NCBI GenBank assembly: GCA_019828595.1
Contig: JAHQRK010000018.1
Location: forward strand, 186,001-250,000
Direction: 5' to 3'
DNA: 64,000 bases
Source: Aphanomyces cochlioides
Taxonomy: Eukaryota > Oomycota > Saprolegniomycetes > Saprolegniales > Verrucalvaceae
Under the pieces are notes generated by a model. That model saw only the letters and a list, made by a program, of their open reading frames with translations, was not told the DNA's origin and ran no database searches. Both the position numbers and the translations under genes were made by a program. Of the stretch, positions 46,910 to 57,697 are shown piece after piece; the stretch's first letter is position 1; every line of letters starts with the position of its first letter.

Positions 46910-48546
46910 AGACGCAGCTCAACTGTTTTCGGTCGGACGCCTCGTTCATTGCAAGCGAACGACGGGTCATGGTTCGTTTAATTTCTGCGGCTACAGTTGC
47001 AACTCGAACATTTCCCAATGGACATTTGATATTAGTGATAATTGATCTAGTACAGTGTACTTTCATTTCTACTATACTTTTTGGACGAGTCCAAAAATGG
47101 TGTCCGTTCTGCTCGAAGCGTTCTCTGGGCTGAGAAAACGCAATTTGAATGATTTTGCAAGAAAGTTTCGAAACTCGTGACTGAAAATTTATATTAAATT
47201 TTGTTTCATTTTCACTATTGACATGCACGAAAGTCAGTTATTTTATATCCAATCGTATTTCACCTCTAAACAGATGATACTTCCGAAATATGATATTGTC
47301 ACCACGCTGGAACTATCATCATTGTGATTGGTTTATATCGGAAATTTGACCTAAACCTTCAAAACCCTTCAATGAAATAAGGTTTTGGAGTTCAAGACAT
47401 ATCACTCACGTGTCTCAAGGAGGGAAAGCGGGCTTTGAATGTGATTTGCATTCAACTTCATGTCAACCAATATCCTCTGTTTACAGGTTATATATCATAG
47501 TACATATAAAATCGCTCTGTTTTTGTTAGTCCTCAGGAGACTGCGTCAAAGCGTAAGGGGTCTTCAATATTGTCGTTTGGGTCCAAAACTGGAAATTTGA
47601 GATGTTTTGAAAATGTATATAACTCAGGTGAATGTGATTTTGAGAAATCACCGGTTCAGAACGCATTATTATTGGTCGAAAATATGACTATTTATTGACT
47701 TAACCGACACGCTTCTTTTTATCTTCACACTCAACGCTTGATTGGAAACTTCCTACGATTGTGATAATACTGTCACCTCTGTTTCCCACGTAAATGAAGG
47801 AGGTAATGAATTCACACTGACAACGACATTGATAGAGTAATAAAATTGATAAATTACACACCAGGAAATAAAAGCACATTGACAATTACATTGATTGAGT
47901 TAATAAAATGATAATTTACACTTTAAGTTTACAAAGGCTCAAAAAAATTCTCGATTAGTGTTTGAGCTAAAATCAAGTGTTGACTTGAAATGCACAGTGT
48001 ACGAGGCCATTAATTTCTAGTGGAGAAACAATCCAAGCGAGTTGACGACTCGTAGTTGAGGACGGAAGTTGATGAAATATGTTTTAATCAATAAAGTATA
48101 ATATTTAATCGTGTACTTCCAACGTGTGGAAGTGCATCAGACCCCAGGGAGCCGCGCCATCATTACTTGAAAATGACATTTGCTTCTACAACTGGATGAA
48201 TATGCACAAATGCGGCTTGCGTTAAGTTGAAATATCAAACACGCTTAGGTAGATGGGAAATCTAGTCGTATTTCACAAACAGAAATAGTTTAAGGTGTCC
48301 TACAGCACTAGTCATGAACATATTCTATCCTTATGTCCAAGTCAATTCTTAAAGTTTTAACCAATAAGGTGTTACGAAAAAATGTGATAAAGCTGAATCA
48401 CATTTGCTATGAAATGCTTCCATCATTATTTTCAATATAAATTCCTTATACACGAGAATGCATAATAGTTCACATTGAGGAAAATGTGATTCTCAAAAAT
48501 CACACCCAATAGAAAAATAATCTCAAAAATATCACATTTGCCTGCG
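46910..48546. other. Long AT-rich spacer
   Basis: No gene recognised. Runs such as CTAAACCTTCAAAACCCTTC (about 47,352) resemble the AACCC-rich tracts elsewhere. Several short AATCACATTT / AAATGTGATT repeats lie at 48,380-48,540, just before the foldback element. Confidence 0.5.
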
Positions 48547-48750
48547 ATGTTTCAATTAATTGATGCATACACTATTTAAAGTTTACGCAAAACATTTTCT
48601 TATATATATTGCCCTCGCTGGTGCAATTTCAAACGACGTGAAACGTTTTAAATGTTTGAAATTACACTATTTAATGGTCACTATCGAGGGCAATATAAGA
48701 AAATGTTTGCGTAAACTATAAATAGTGTATGCGTCAATTAATTGAAACAT
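48547..48750. mobile_element. Foldback (palindromic) MITE-like element
   Basis: The left arm 48547-48617 (starting ATGTTTCAATTAATTGATGC, ending TATTGCCCTCG) is complementary, with a few mismatches and short gaps, to the right arm 48685-48750 (CGAGGGCAATATAAG to CAATTAATTGAAACAT). The 67-base centre is itself an inverted repeat (GTGCAATTTCAAAC and GTTTGAAATTACAC). Almost the whole 204 bp can fold into one hairpin. It ends about 130 bp before oxidoreductase copy B. Confidence 0.8.
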
Positions 48751-48882
48751 TTTCAAAACATCTCAATTTTCCAGTTTTGAACCAAAACGACAATAAGAAA
48801 AGCAATATATTTTTTAGGGAGGTCCAAGATTTGATCATAATCCCTCCTGCTCGGTCTACGCAACCACTTTGGAATTGACGAC

Positions 48883-50142
48883 ATGGCGAGTATTGTAGTC
48901 GTCGGGGGAGGATATATTGGCATTCAGTTTGCCCAGGAGCTGGCCAAGCAGCTCCCAGCCAAGCTTGCGACCATCACAGTCGTCGAGAAGAACGATTTCA
49001 CCTTTCATTGCGTTGGTGTACCCCGAGCGCTGGTTGATCCGTCGTTTGTCAAGCAACTCTTCATTCCACTCAAGCACGCACTTCCATATCCCCATGCCAA
49101 GATTGTCCGAGGCATTGCGGAAGAAATCCAAGACAAGCACGTCGTCGTTCGCCAAATTGTCAACGACCAAGCTGAAGCAACAACCACGAATCTTCCATTC
49201 GACTATTTGGTGCTAGCCACAGGATCGACCTACGTGTCGCCCATCAAAGCCACCAACGATCAGTACACACGCTCAAGTGTCGAGACGGCGCTGGAGAACA
49301 CGGCGAATAGTATTCGAGCTGCCTCGTCCGTCTTGGTTGTTGGTGGTGGACCTGTTGGTGTCGAGGTTGCCGCTGAAATCGCATATGCGTACCTGTCGAA
49401 GCGTGTAACTATCTTGGAAGGCAATCTCAGACTTGTGCACAATTCAGGACTCAAAGACAGCTTCCGCCAGCAACTCAGTGCCAAACTGGCCCAGTTGAAC
49501 GTCCAAGTCGTGCTAGGCGAGCGCCTTCCCGAACGTCTGATAGCGCACAATTTCTCCGCCACGACGTTGGTGACTGACAAAGGCACTGAAATCCACTCGG
49601 ATGTCCAGCTCTTCTGCGCTGGCGCGACTCCAAACGCCGACTTGATCCGTCGCCTGGATCCCAAGTTGCTCGCGACGAATCAAGCCATTCGAGTCACGCC
49701 TGGTTGCAAGTTGGACGACCCTCGCTTTCCGAACATGTACTGCATTGGCGATGCGAGCGACCATCCAACACCCAAGCTCTCCTATCTCGGACGCGTCCAA
49801 GCTTTGCATGTTGCCAAGGAACTCGCCAAAGTGATTCGCAACGGCGGACATGGCGACGTTGCACCGTTTATCCCTCCATCGACAGATGCCATGTTGATTC
49901 CACTCGGACCTCATGGCGGCGTGAGCCAATTGCCGGTCTTTGGCGGTCTTGTCGTCGGCGACTTTGTCACGAGCATTGTCAAGAGCAAGGATTACTTTGC
50001 AGCGAAATACTTTAGCGAGTGGCGGACAAATGTGGCAGGAGACGAAGTCACTGACAAAAGTTTCTGGCTTGCACTAGCCGGGGCGATTGGTGTTGCGGCG
50101 ATTGGAGTCATGTGTATCTTGGAAGCCCAGCCTAAGTCATGA
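48883..50142 (+). CDS. AIFM2/FSP1-like NAD(P)H oxidoreductase, copy B (intact)
   Basis: A single open exon of 419 residues. It starts MASIVVVGGGYIGIQFAQEL, the FAD-binding fold. It continues with DFTFHCVGVPRALVDP, PFDYLVLATGSTY, the NAD(P)H fold VVGGGPVGVEVAAEIAYAY, ATPNADLIRRLDP and the second FAD motif CIGDASDHPTPKLSYLGR. The C-terminus has a hydrophobic segment (FWLALAGAIGVAAIGVMCIL) and a short tail, suggesting a tail anchor. Animal AIFM2/FSP1 uses NAD(P)H to reduce ubiquinone at membranes and guards against lipid peroxidation; the same job here is inferred. Unlike human FSP1 there is no Gly at position 2 for myristoylation. A palindromic element lies just upstream. Confidence 0.88.
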   Translation: MASIVVVGGGYIGIQFAQELAKQLPAKLATITVVEKNDFTFHCVGVPRALVDPSFVKQLFIPLKHALPYPHAKIVRGIAEEIQDKHVVVRQIVNDQAEATTTNLPFDYLVLATGSTYVSPIKATNDQYTRSSVETALENTANSIRAASSVLVVGGGPVGVEVAAEIAYAYLSKRVTILEGNLRLVHNSGLKDSFRQQLSAKLAQLNVQVVLGERLPERLIAHNFSATTLVTDKGTEIHSDVQLFCAGATPNADLIRRLDPKLLATNQAIRVTPGCKLDDPRFPNMYCIGDASDHPTPKLSYLGRVQALHVAKELAKVIRNGGHGDVAPFIPPSTDAMLIPLGPHGGVSQLPVFGGLVVGDFVTSIVKSKDYFAAKYFSEWRTNVAGDEVTDKSFWLALAGAIGVAAIGVMCILEAQPKS

Positions 50143-50375
50143 CATGCCGAGTCGTCTCGTCGTCGCTTTTACTTCGCCTAGACGTGGTGGATCCTATCTG
50201 CTCCAGTGGTTGCGTCGACCTTGATGATGGCCTGCATGGTGTCGCAGAGGTCGTCACCTTGGCCCATTGGTTCGTCTGCTTTCAACGCCATCTCAGTCCA
50301 TGTGTCAGTTGACAACGTGGCACATGGTTAACTGCCAGAACTCGCCATGGGACGACCATGTTGTCATTGTCGAAA

Positions 50376-52122
50376 ATGGCTCGTTGTGCTCAGTGTGAGG
50401 CTCCCAAGGTGACGAAAATGTGCGGCCAATGCAACGTGGTAAGCTATTGCAACCGCGCGTGACAAACGCAGCACTGGAAGCAGCATAAAACGCAGTGCCA
50501 TGTCCCCCATGCGAAAAGTGTCGAAGACGTTCGACATGAGTTTGAGACGCAAGGCGAACCTTCCACGGAGGTGGTCGCACTCGCCAACGTGCTCATGAAA
50601 TCGCTTCTCTTGGCAAAACCAACGTCTGGACCCGCGAAGATTGCGAGAGATTACATCGCACGCACGCCACCACTTGTGAGCGAGTGGATGCAACGTCAAG
50701 CTGCACGCCCTGCCTTCTACTCCAAGGTGCCTCTCCAAGCGTGTACCGACTTGGTCAAATCAGTGCATGAGCTCACGCAAGCGATGGCGATGACCGAAAT
50801 GGAAATGGTGAATGCTCAAGGAGATCTCTTGGACCATGAATGGATCGTCAAACGCGTGAACTGCATGTTCCCCGCGGCCTTGATGTGGTTTTCACATGCC
50901 CCACTTGGTGACGTGCGTGAAGTCGAAGACCAAATGTACTCGCCAACGCTGCACCATTCGTACATCAATGCGGTGCCTCCTTTGGTTCAATATGGTCGCG
51001 TCCATGTTGCTGTTGGCTACGTTGACCTCTCCATGCTGTTCACGGCAACAAAGTTGTCAGCGCCATTGCGGTGGATCGGATACGAAGCGTCGGTGTATAG
51101 CGTTGCGAAGACTGGTAATTCGACGTATGTTGCTGGATGAAGCTGCCGTGGATTGTATTCTCCAAGTCTGGTACTCTTCGGCATGGAGCGAACGCACACT
51201 GCGCCAGTTTCGCGCTGCGGTCCTGTCAGTCTTATCGCACGACTGGCCACCATCCGTTGAGCAATTGCTCGCTTGGTGGCACCAACACACGCCAACTCTG
51301 GCACAAGCTCGGCGTGAATGGCTCGCCAAGATCAATAACGAGTCGTTGGATCCACTGGTAAACGCCATGAGCCCTCAAACCCGTGCGCATTTGTTTGATT
51401 ATGTGTTCACGGGCCAGCTCTTGGAAGCGACGGTGGGAAGTGTGACGATGTGTTGCCTTCCTCCAGGGTTTGAATCTTCCCGCGGACGTGACGAGAGCGT
51501 CTTGCAAACAATCCCATGGTCCGATTTGGTTGACTCCATCGAAGATGGCGATTTGGTGGCTGCTGCGATCACAACGTTGCGCCTCAAGTTGCGACGACTA
51601 CAGGAAAACATGATGAGCGGCAAGATTGTGGTGGATATTCGCCCGCCGTGTGTTGTTTCTCTAGACTCGGCGGCTGATCTTTTGCGGTGGAGTCCAGCGA
51701 CTATCTCGTGGAGCAATGTGATGGACTATATGCCCTTGAAAACGTTTCATGCTTTGGCACGCCTCTGTGGGACGCCATCGACGGTACATTCAGGCTACAG
51801 TATGAATTGGGTGGCGTTTACCAAGGGAGCTGTCTTTTTGGACTATCCATCAGGCCACTATCAAGCCAAACTGCTGGACAAAGGTCGCAAAAAAATCAAA
51901 GCAGAGTACTGAGCATCTCAAGCGGACCGTCTCTTTTGCTCTCCTCCACTCGTCAATCCTGTCAATCTCGTCAACCAGACGGTCTACGCCAAGTATGTGG
52001 ATCGATGGACTGCTAAGTTCGCCTGCCACGATGTTGAATTGATCCAAAACGAGCGCCTCCCGTTCGGTGTGTTGGCTCGCGGCAACTCAACAGTCCACCT
52101 GACGTGGCGCTACAAGCATTAA
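50376..52122 (+). pseudogene. MYND-finger protein, copy 1 (broken)
   Basis: Opens MARCAQCEAPKVTKMCGQCN, a MYND zinc finger (C..C.......C..C....YC). A TGA at about 50,461 replaces the next zinc-ligand Cys codon (RA-stop; copy 2 has RAC). The frame goes on through HVPHAKSVEDVRHEFETQGE and ARTPPLVSEWMQRQAARPAF to YEASVYSVAKTGNSTYVAG and a stop at 51140. The rest (RRMLLDEAAVDCILQVWYSS, MCCLPPGFESSRGRDESV, GTPSTVHSGYSMNWV) is in another frame, is cut by a TGA at 51910-51912 and then runs on in register to TAA 52120-52122. The function of this long MYND family in oomycetes is unknown. Confidence 0.82.
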
Positions 52123-52558
52123 GTCCAGGTGTACGCACAATACAATCTACTTGTGCGATTCACGCTCTGACTGGTAGACGAGTGTAAGTAGGAACTGCCC
52201 ACTACAATGGCATTGACGAGAAACGGAGCGATGGACACAACATATTGGGCGTGTGTGCATCTCGACAACCCATTGGCGTCGCAATTGCTTGTTTCATTTC
52301 TAAATTCAAATGCCTGGAGAGCAAGACTCGTACGTTGTTTGGTGGATTTCAATCATTAGCCAATGAGATATCGTCATTCTGAGATTCAGCCAATGAAATT
52401 GTTTAAAAATACAGTACATTTTCATTCCGTGCACGAACGCTAAATTGGCGGCTGGCGTTGTATCAATTGAAAGTCTTGGCCTTGCGATCCACAAGTGGAC
52501 ACTGCTGATGTGAACATCACGGGGCTTCCTTGTGTTTGTCTTTGTCCAACTGGTGGAG

Positions 52559-52618
52559 AAACCCTGCTGGTTATCGTTAGTTATATATTATAAACCAACG
52601 ATTTAACCAGCAGGGTTT
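52559..52618. repeat. 60-bp near-perfect palindrome
   Basis: AAACCCTGCTGGTTATCGTT and the complement of AACGATTTAACCAGCAGGGT face each other around an AT-rich loop (AGTTATATATTATAAACC). It ends directly before MYND copy 2. Confidence 0.9.
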
Positions 52619-52620
52619 GA

Positions 52621-54567
52621 TTGTACATATCATGGTGGCTTAATGCATCATGGGCGACAATAGTCTCGGAAGAGCTCCATGAAGTGAACTGTCATACACG
52701 AGCGAAAATGCAGCGTTTGTTGCATCCAATGCGTCAAGCGGCAGTGCAAGCAGGAATATGGTTTTGTCCAACGACTATTGATTCGTCCGAAATAACGGGA
52801 CGATCACCACCACCTCATTGTTCAAAATGGCTCTGTGCTCAGTGCCAGGCCCCCAACGCGATGAAAACATGCAGTCAATGCAACGTTGCGAGCTACTGCA
52901 ACCGCGCGTGCCAGAAGCAGCACTGGAAACTCCACAAAAACCAGTGCCATGTCCCCCACGCCCGAAATATTGAAGACGTTCGACGTGAAGTTGAGACGCA
53001 TGGCCACGTATCCACTGACTCTGTTGCACGCACGAATGCACTCATGGAGCTGCTCACGATGACACAACCGACCTGTGCGCCTGCAGAAATTGCACGATTT
53101 TATACCTCACGGACGCCTCCTCTCGTGGACGAGTGGAAGCAACACCAAGCTGCATTCAATGCCACGTATCGCAATGTGCCATTGCAGCAGTGCACTCACT
53201 TGGTGAAAGCAGAGTTTGAGCTCACGCGTGGCTTGTCCTTGCATGAAATAAACCTTGTCGATCCAAATGGACGCCTCGACAGTCCTGGCTGGGTCATCAA
53301 GCGTCTCAACACGATTTCCCCAGACGCCATGCGGTGGTTTTCGCAAGCTCCACTCGGCGACGTGCGTGAAGTCGAAGACCAAATGTACTCGCCAACGCTG
53401 CACCATTCGTACATCAATGCGGTGCCTCCTTTGGTTCAATATGGTCGCGTCCATGTTGCTGTTGGCTACGTTGACCTCTCCATGCTGTTCACGGCAACAA
53501 AGTTGTCAGCGCCATTGCGGTGGATCGGATACGAAGCGTCGGTGTATAGCGTTGCGAAGACTGGTAATTCGACGTATGTTGCTGGATGAAGCTGCCGTGG
53601 ATTGTATTCTCCAAGTCTGGTACTCTTCGGCATGGAGCGAACGCACACTGCGCCAGTTTCGCGCTGCGGTCCTGTCAGTCTTATCGCACGACTGGCCACC
53701 ATCCGTTGAGCAATTGCTCGCTTGGTGGCACCAACACACGCCAACTCTGGCACAAGCTCGTCGGGAATGGCTCGGCAAGACCGACCACGCGTCGTTGGAT
53801 CCACTTGCAAACGCCGCCAGTCCACAGTCTCGAGCTCTTCTCCTCAGTTACTTATTCACAGGCCAGCTCTTGGAAGCGACGGTGGGAAGCGTGACGATGT
53901 GTTGCCTTCCTCCAGGGTTTGAATCTTCCCGCGGACGTGACGAGAGCGTCTTGCAAACAATCCCATGGTCCGATTTGGTTGACTGCATCGAGAATGGCGA
54001 TTTGGTGGCTGCTGCGACTACAACGTTGCGTCTCAAGTTACGACAACTACAGGAAACATGATGAGCGGCAAGATTGTGGTGGATATTCGCCCGCCGTGTA
54101 CCATTTCTCAAGATTCAGCACGTGACGTGGCACGCTGGAACGCCTCGACTATTTCATGGAGCAACGTGATGGATTATATGCGTGTGGAAACATTTCATGC
54201 ATTGGCACGCCGTTGTGGGACGCCGTCGACGGTGCATTCAGGCTACAGCATGAACTGGGTGACGTTGACCAAGGGGACGATGTTTTTGGACCATGGCCCA
54301 GGAGAGCATCAAGCGAAACTACTGGAAGAAGCGCGTCAAACTATCAAAAACGAATACCGCGAGTGTGGCGCCGATCGTTTCTTTTGCTCCCCGCCACTCG
54401 TCAATCCTGTCAATCTTGTGAATTACGCTCTGTGTGCCAAGTATGTGGATCGATGGACCGCCAAGTTTGCCAGCGGCAATCTGAAGCTAATCCACCACGA
54501 GCTGCTATCGTTCAGTGTCTTGGCTCGCGGCAACTCGACGCTCCATCTCTCTTGGCATTATGACTAA
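52621..54567 (+). pseudogene. MYND-finger protein, copy 2 (broken)
   Basis: The MYND finger is complete (CAQCQAPNAMKTCSQCNVAS, YCNRACQKQHWKLHKNQCH), but a 2-base loss beside the ATG used in copy 1 leaves the finger dependent on an upstream start at 52621 or 52711. The frame ends at the same VAKTGNSTYVAG-stop as copy 1 (53587-53589). The second part is then broken again by loss of one A (copy 1 CAGGAAAACATG, copy 2 CAGGAAACATG, at about 54,056). The last frame, from 54058, ends with HLSWHYD at 54567. From about 53,366 to 53,760 the two copies are nearly identical, while flanking parts differ much more. Confidence 0.82.
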
Positions 54568-54664
54568 CTACCTTGACAGCCACCAACTTTTGTAAAGATG
54601 CATCCCAGCGAGATGATAGCCCACAATTCTTTGTAGCTGATCAATGTATTTCCTTGTGCGTTTG

Positions 54665-55918
54665 TTACTTGTTGCTACCGACAAACAGAGCTGCAATAGC
54701 GCCAACCGCAGCGACACCAGCCGCTCCAACCCAAAAGCCAGAGCCGCCACCAAGTGGTTCGCCGTCTAGATTGGTATGCCACGCGCTGAATTGCTTGGAT
54801 GAAAAGTACTCTTGGCCTTTCATCCTGCTGGTGAATGTGTCTCCAAACACTTTGCCACCAAAGAACGGCAGTTGACTCACGCCGCGACGAGGGCCAAGTG
54901 TGATCAACATGGCGTTGGTCAGACGAGGGATAAATGGAGCAACGTCGCCTTTTCCGCCGTTGCGAATCACTTTGGCCAGCTCGTTGGCGACATGAGTCGC
55001 TTGGAATCGTCCGTGGAAGGCCAACTTGGGCGTCGGATGGTCGTTCGCATCGCCAATCACAAAGATATTTGAAAAGCGCGCATCGGCCACCTGGTAGCCA
55101 GGCGTGACGCGCACCGCTTGATTCGGCGCAAGCAAGTTGGGATCGAGACGCCGTACAAGGTCCGTGTTGGGCGTCGCACCCGCGCACACGAGCTGGACAT
55201 CCGAGAGGAGTTTAGTCCCCTTGTCAGTCACCAGCGTCCTTGCCGTGAAGTTGTTGGCCGTCAGCCGTGCAGGCAGGCGCTCGCCAAGCACGACGCGCAC
55301 CTTCATGTCGGCGAGTTTCTCCGCGAGTTGATCGCGAAAAGTGTCTTTGACGCCAGCATTGTGCAGCAACTTGTCGTTGGCCTCGACAATCGTCACTTGC
55401 TTGGACGGGTAAGCATGGGCGATTTCACCAGCCACTTCGATACCAACAGGTCCACCGCCAACGATCAAGACGGACGATGCAGCTTGGATACGATTCGCGG
55501 TGTCTGTGAGCGCTTTCTCGGCGCCTTCACGCGTGTACTGGTCCTTGGGAACTTTGATTGGCGATGGATAGCTCGATCCAGTCGCTAGGACCAAGTAGTC
55601 GAATGGGATCGTCGTCGTCGTCGTTGCATCGGCTTGGTCGTTGGTAATTGGGCGGACGACAAGATTGTTGCCGTTGATTTCTTCTGCCGTGCCTCGGACG
55701 TACTTGGCATGGGGGAAAGGCAGCGCATGCTTGAGCGAAATGATGATGCGCTTGATGAAGGATTGGTCCACGAGTGCGCGGGGGACGCCAATGCAGTGAA
55801 AAGTAAAATCGTTTTTCTCCACGAGCGTGATCCTGGCGGCGTCGGCTGGGACTTGCTTGGCCAATTCTTGGGCGAAATGCACACCAGTGTATCCTCCACC
55901 GACAACTACGACGTGCAT
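54665..55918 (-). CDS. AIFM2/FSP1-like NAD(P)H oxidoreductase, copy C (intact, diverged)
   Basis: An open single exon on the minus strand, 417 residues from ATG 55918 (MHVVVVGGGYTGVHFAQELA), aligned end to end with copy B. Motifs: DFTFHCIGVPRALVDQSF, FDYLVLATGSSYPSP, VGGGPVGIEVAGEIAHAYPS, ATPNTDLVRRLDPNL, VIGDANDHPTPKLAFHGR. The tail has a Gly-rich turn and a hydrophobic segment (FWVGAAGVAAVGAIAALFV) ending GSNK. An upstream ATG at 55996 would add 26 residues ahead of the Rossmann strand, which is less likely. It differs from B in many positions, so it is an older duplicate, and it is the only copy on the minus strand. Confidence 0.88.
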   Translation of the reverse strand: MHVVVVGGGYTGVHFAQELAKQVPADAARITLVEKNDFTFHCIGVPRALVDQSFIKRIIISLKHALPFPHAKYVRGTAEEINGNNLVVRPITNDQADATTTTTIPFDYLVLATGSSYPSPIKVPKDQYTREGAEKALTDTANRIQAASSVLIVGGGPVGIEVAGEIAHAYPSKQVTIVEANDKLLHNAGVKDTFRDQLAEKLADMKVRVVLGERLPARLTANNFTARTLVTDKGTKLLSDVQLVCAGATPNTDLVRRLDPNLLAPNQAVRVTPGYQVADARFSNIFVIGDANDHPTPKLAFHGRFQATHVANELAKVIRNGGKGDVAPFIPRLTNAMLITLGPRRGVSQLPFFGGKVFGDTFTSRMKGQEYFSSKQFSAWHTNLDGEPLGGGSGFWVGAAGVAAVGAIAALFVGSNK

Positions 55919-56499
55919 GATCAATTGAAAAATGATCGACATCTCGTTTGCAGTTGTCATAAACGTCGTGATGGTTGGGTCCAACTCTTTATTCACTCCA
56001 AGTGTTTACTGTCATGATAGAATGCATGTTGTTTGAAAATCATGTGGTCGCCGCGTATTTATCACAAATGGACAACAAGCGGCGGCAAACTAAAAGAGGA
56101 CAAGCCATGTAGATCTACATCAGCGCAAGGGCGCAATTGAAACTTGGTCGATCATCCCGCGAGCACCATGGAGTCTTCAATGTGTACACTTTGCTCTATA
56201 GCCGAAAATGTACTGTATTTCATGCACACGGATTGGCTCATTTTGAAAATAAAGTGATTTCATTGGCTGAAAAATTTGTAAGGAACTTGAAGACGGCACA
56301 ATCCTCGAGACTCACACGATCGTCTTGCGAGATTGAACCAAGCGTCTCAGTAACGCACTGGGCATTCATATGCATGGAATCGTTGTTGAGAGAAGCCAAT
56401 TGAATAGAGTGCTTCGTTTGAGTTGGTGCCGAGAGACGCCACAGACAACAAATTCGCATGTTGTTGTATATGTCCAGCTTCTTGAAGGATTTCAATTCA
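55919..56499. other. Spacer between two divergent oxidoreductase copies
   Basis: Contains the 5' sides of copies C and D. GATTGGCTCA (about 56,231) and CATTGGCTGA (about 56,262) are CCAAT-type boxes. No gene is recognised. Confidence 0.5.
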
Positions 56500-57697
56500 G
56501 CGCCATTGTGGTTGTTAGCGGCGGATACGTTGGTATTCGATTTGCCCAAGAGCTGGCCAAGCAGCTCCCAGCCAAGATTGCGACCATCACAGTTGTCGAG
56601 AAGAATGACTTTACCTTTCACTGCGTCGGTGTGCCCCGTGCCCTAGTCGATCCGTCGTTTGTCAAGCAACTCTTCATTCCACTCAAGCACGCACTTCCAT
56701 ATCCCCATGTCAAGATTGTCCGAGGCATCGCGGAAGAAATCCAAGACAAGCACGTCGTCGTTCGCCAAATTGTCAACGACCAAGCTGAAGGAACGACAAC
56801 GAACATCCCCTTCGACTATTTGGTGCTAGCCACAGGATCGAGCTACGCGTCGCCCATCAAAGTCGCCAACGGTCAGTACACACGCTCAAGTGTCGAGAAG
56901 GCGCTAGAGAACACGGCGAATAGTTTTCGAGCTGCCTCGTCCGTCTTGGTCGTTGGCGGTGGACCTGTTGGTATCGAAGTTGCTGCTGAAATTGCATATG
57001 CGTACCCGTCGAAGCGTGTAACTATCTTGGAAGGCAATCTCAGACTGATTCACAATTTGGCACTCAAAGACAGCTTCCGTCAGCAACTCAGTGCCAAACT
57101 GGCCCAGTTGAACGTCGAAGTCGTGCTAGGCGCGACTTCCCGAACGTGTGACAGCGCACAATTTCTCCGCCACGACGTTGGTGACTGACAATGGCACTGA
57201 GATCCACTCGGTCGTCCAGATTTTCTGTGCTGGGCGACTCCCAACGCCGACTTGATCCGTCGCCTTGATCCCAAGTTGCTCGCGTCGAATCAAGCCATTC
57301 GAGTCACGCCTGGTTGCAATTTGGACGATCCTCGTTTCTCCAATATATACATGGTGGGCGATGCAAGATATCATCCGACGCCAAAGCTAGCCTAGAGCTG
57401 GTCAAAGTCATTCGTAATGGTGGGCGTGGCGACATCGCGCCGTTTGTACCGCCTTTGACGGACGGAATGTTGATTCCACTAGGACCAAGTCGCGGTGTGA
57501 GTCAACTTCCATCCTGTGGCGGTTTGGTCGTCGGCGATTTTATCACGAGCATGATTAAAGGCAAAGACTACTTTGCAGCCAGACGCACCACGACGAAGTC
57601 AAGGACAAGAGGTTTTTGGAACGCTCTCACTGGAGCCATTGGCGTCGCTGCTGTTGGAGCCATCGCTGCAGTAAATCTTGCAAACCAGAGCAAATAG
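56500..57697 (+). pseudogene. AIFM2/FSP1-like oxidoreductase, copy D (broken)
   Basis: Very similar to copy B, but the ATG of B is missing (B: ATGGCGAGTATTG; D: TCAGCGCCATTG) and the first Gly of the FAD motif is Ser (VVVSGGYVGIRFAQEL). The frame is good through VVGGGPVGIEVAAEIAYAYP and fails at about 57,131, where two bases are lost (GGCGAGCGCCTT in B). Further indels follow near 57,230, and a block of about 45 bases is missing near 57,390 after the HPTPKL motif. The last part (PLGPSRGVSQLPSCGGLVVG, FWNALTGAIGVAAVGAIAAV) returns to a good frame ending at 57697. Confidence 0.85.

Noticed and set aside
46521..47228. A 235-codon minus-strand frame
   Set aside because: Overlaps the plus-strand hypothetical gene; its residues look like the shadow of coding DNA plus AT-rich spacer.
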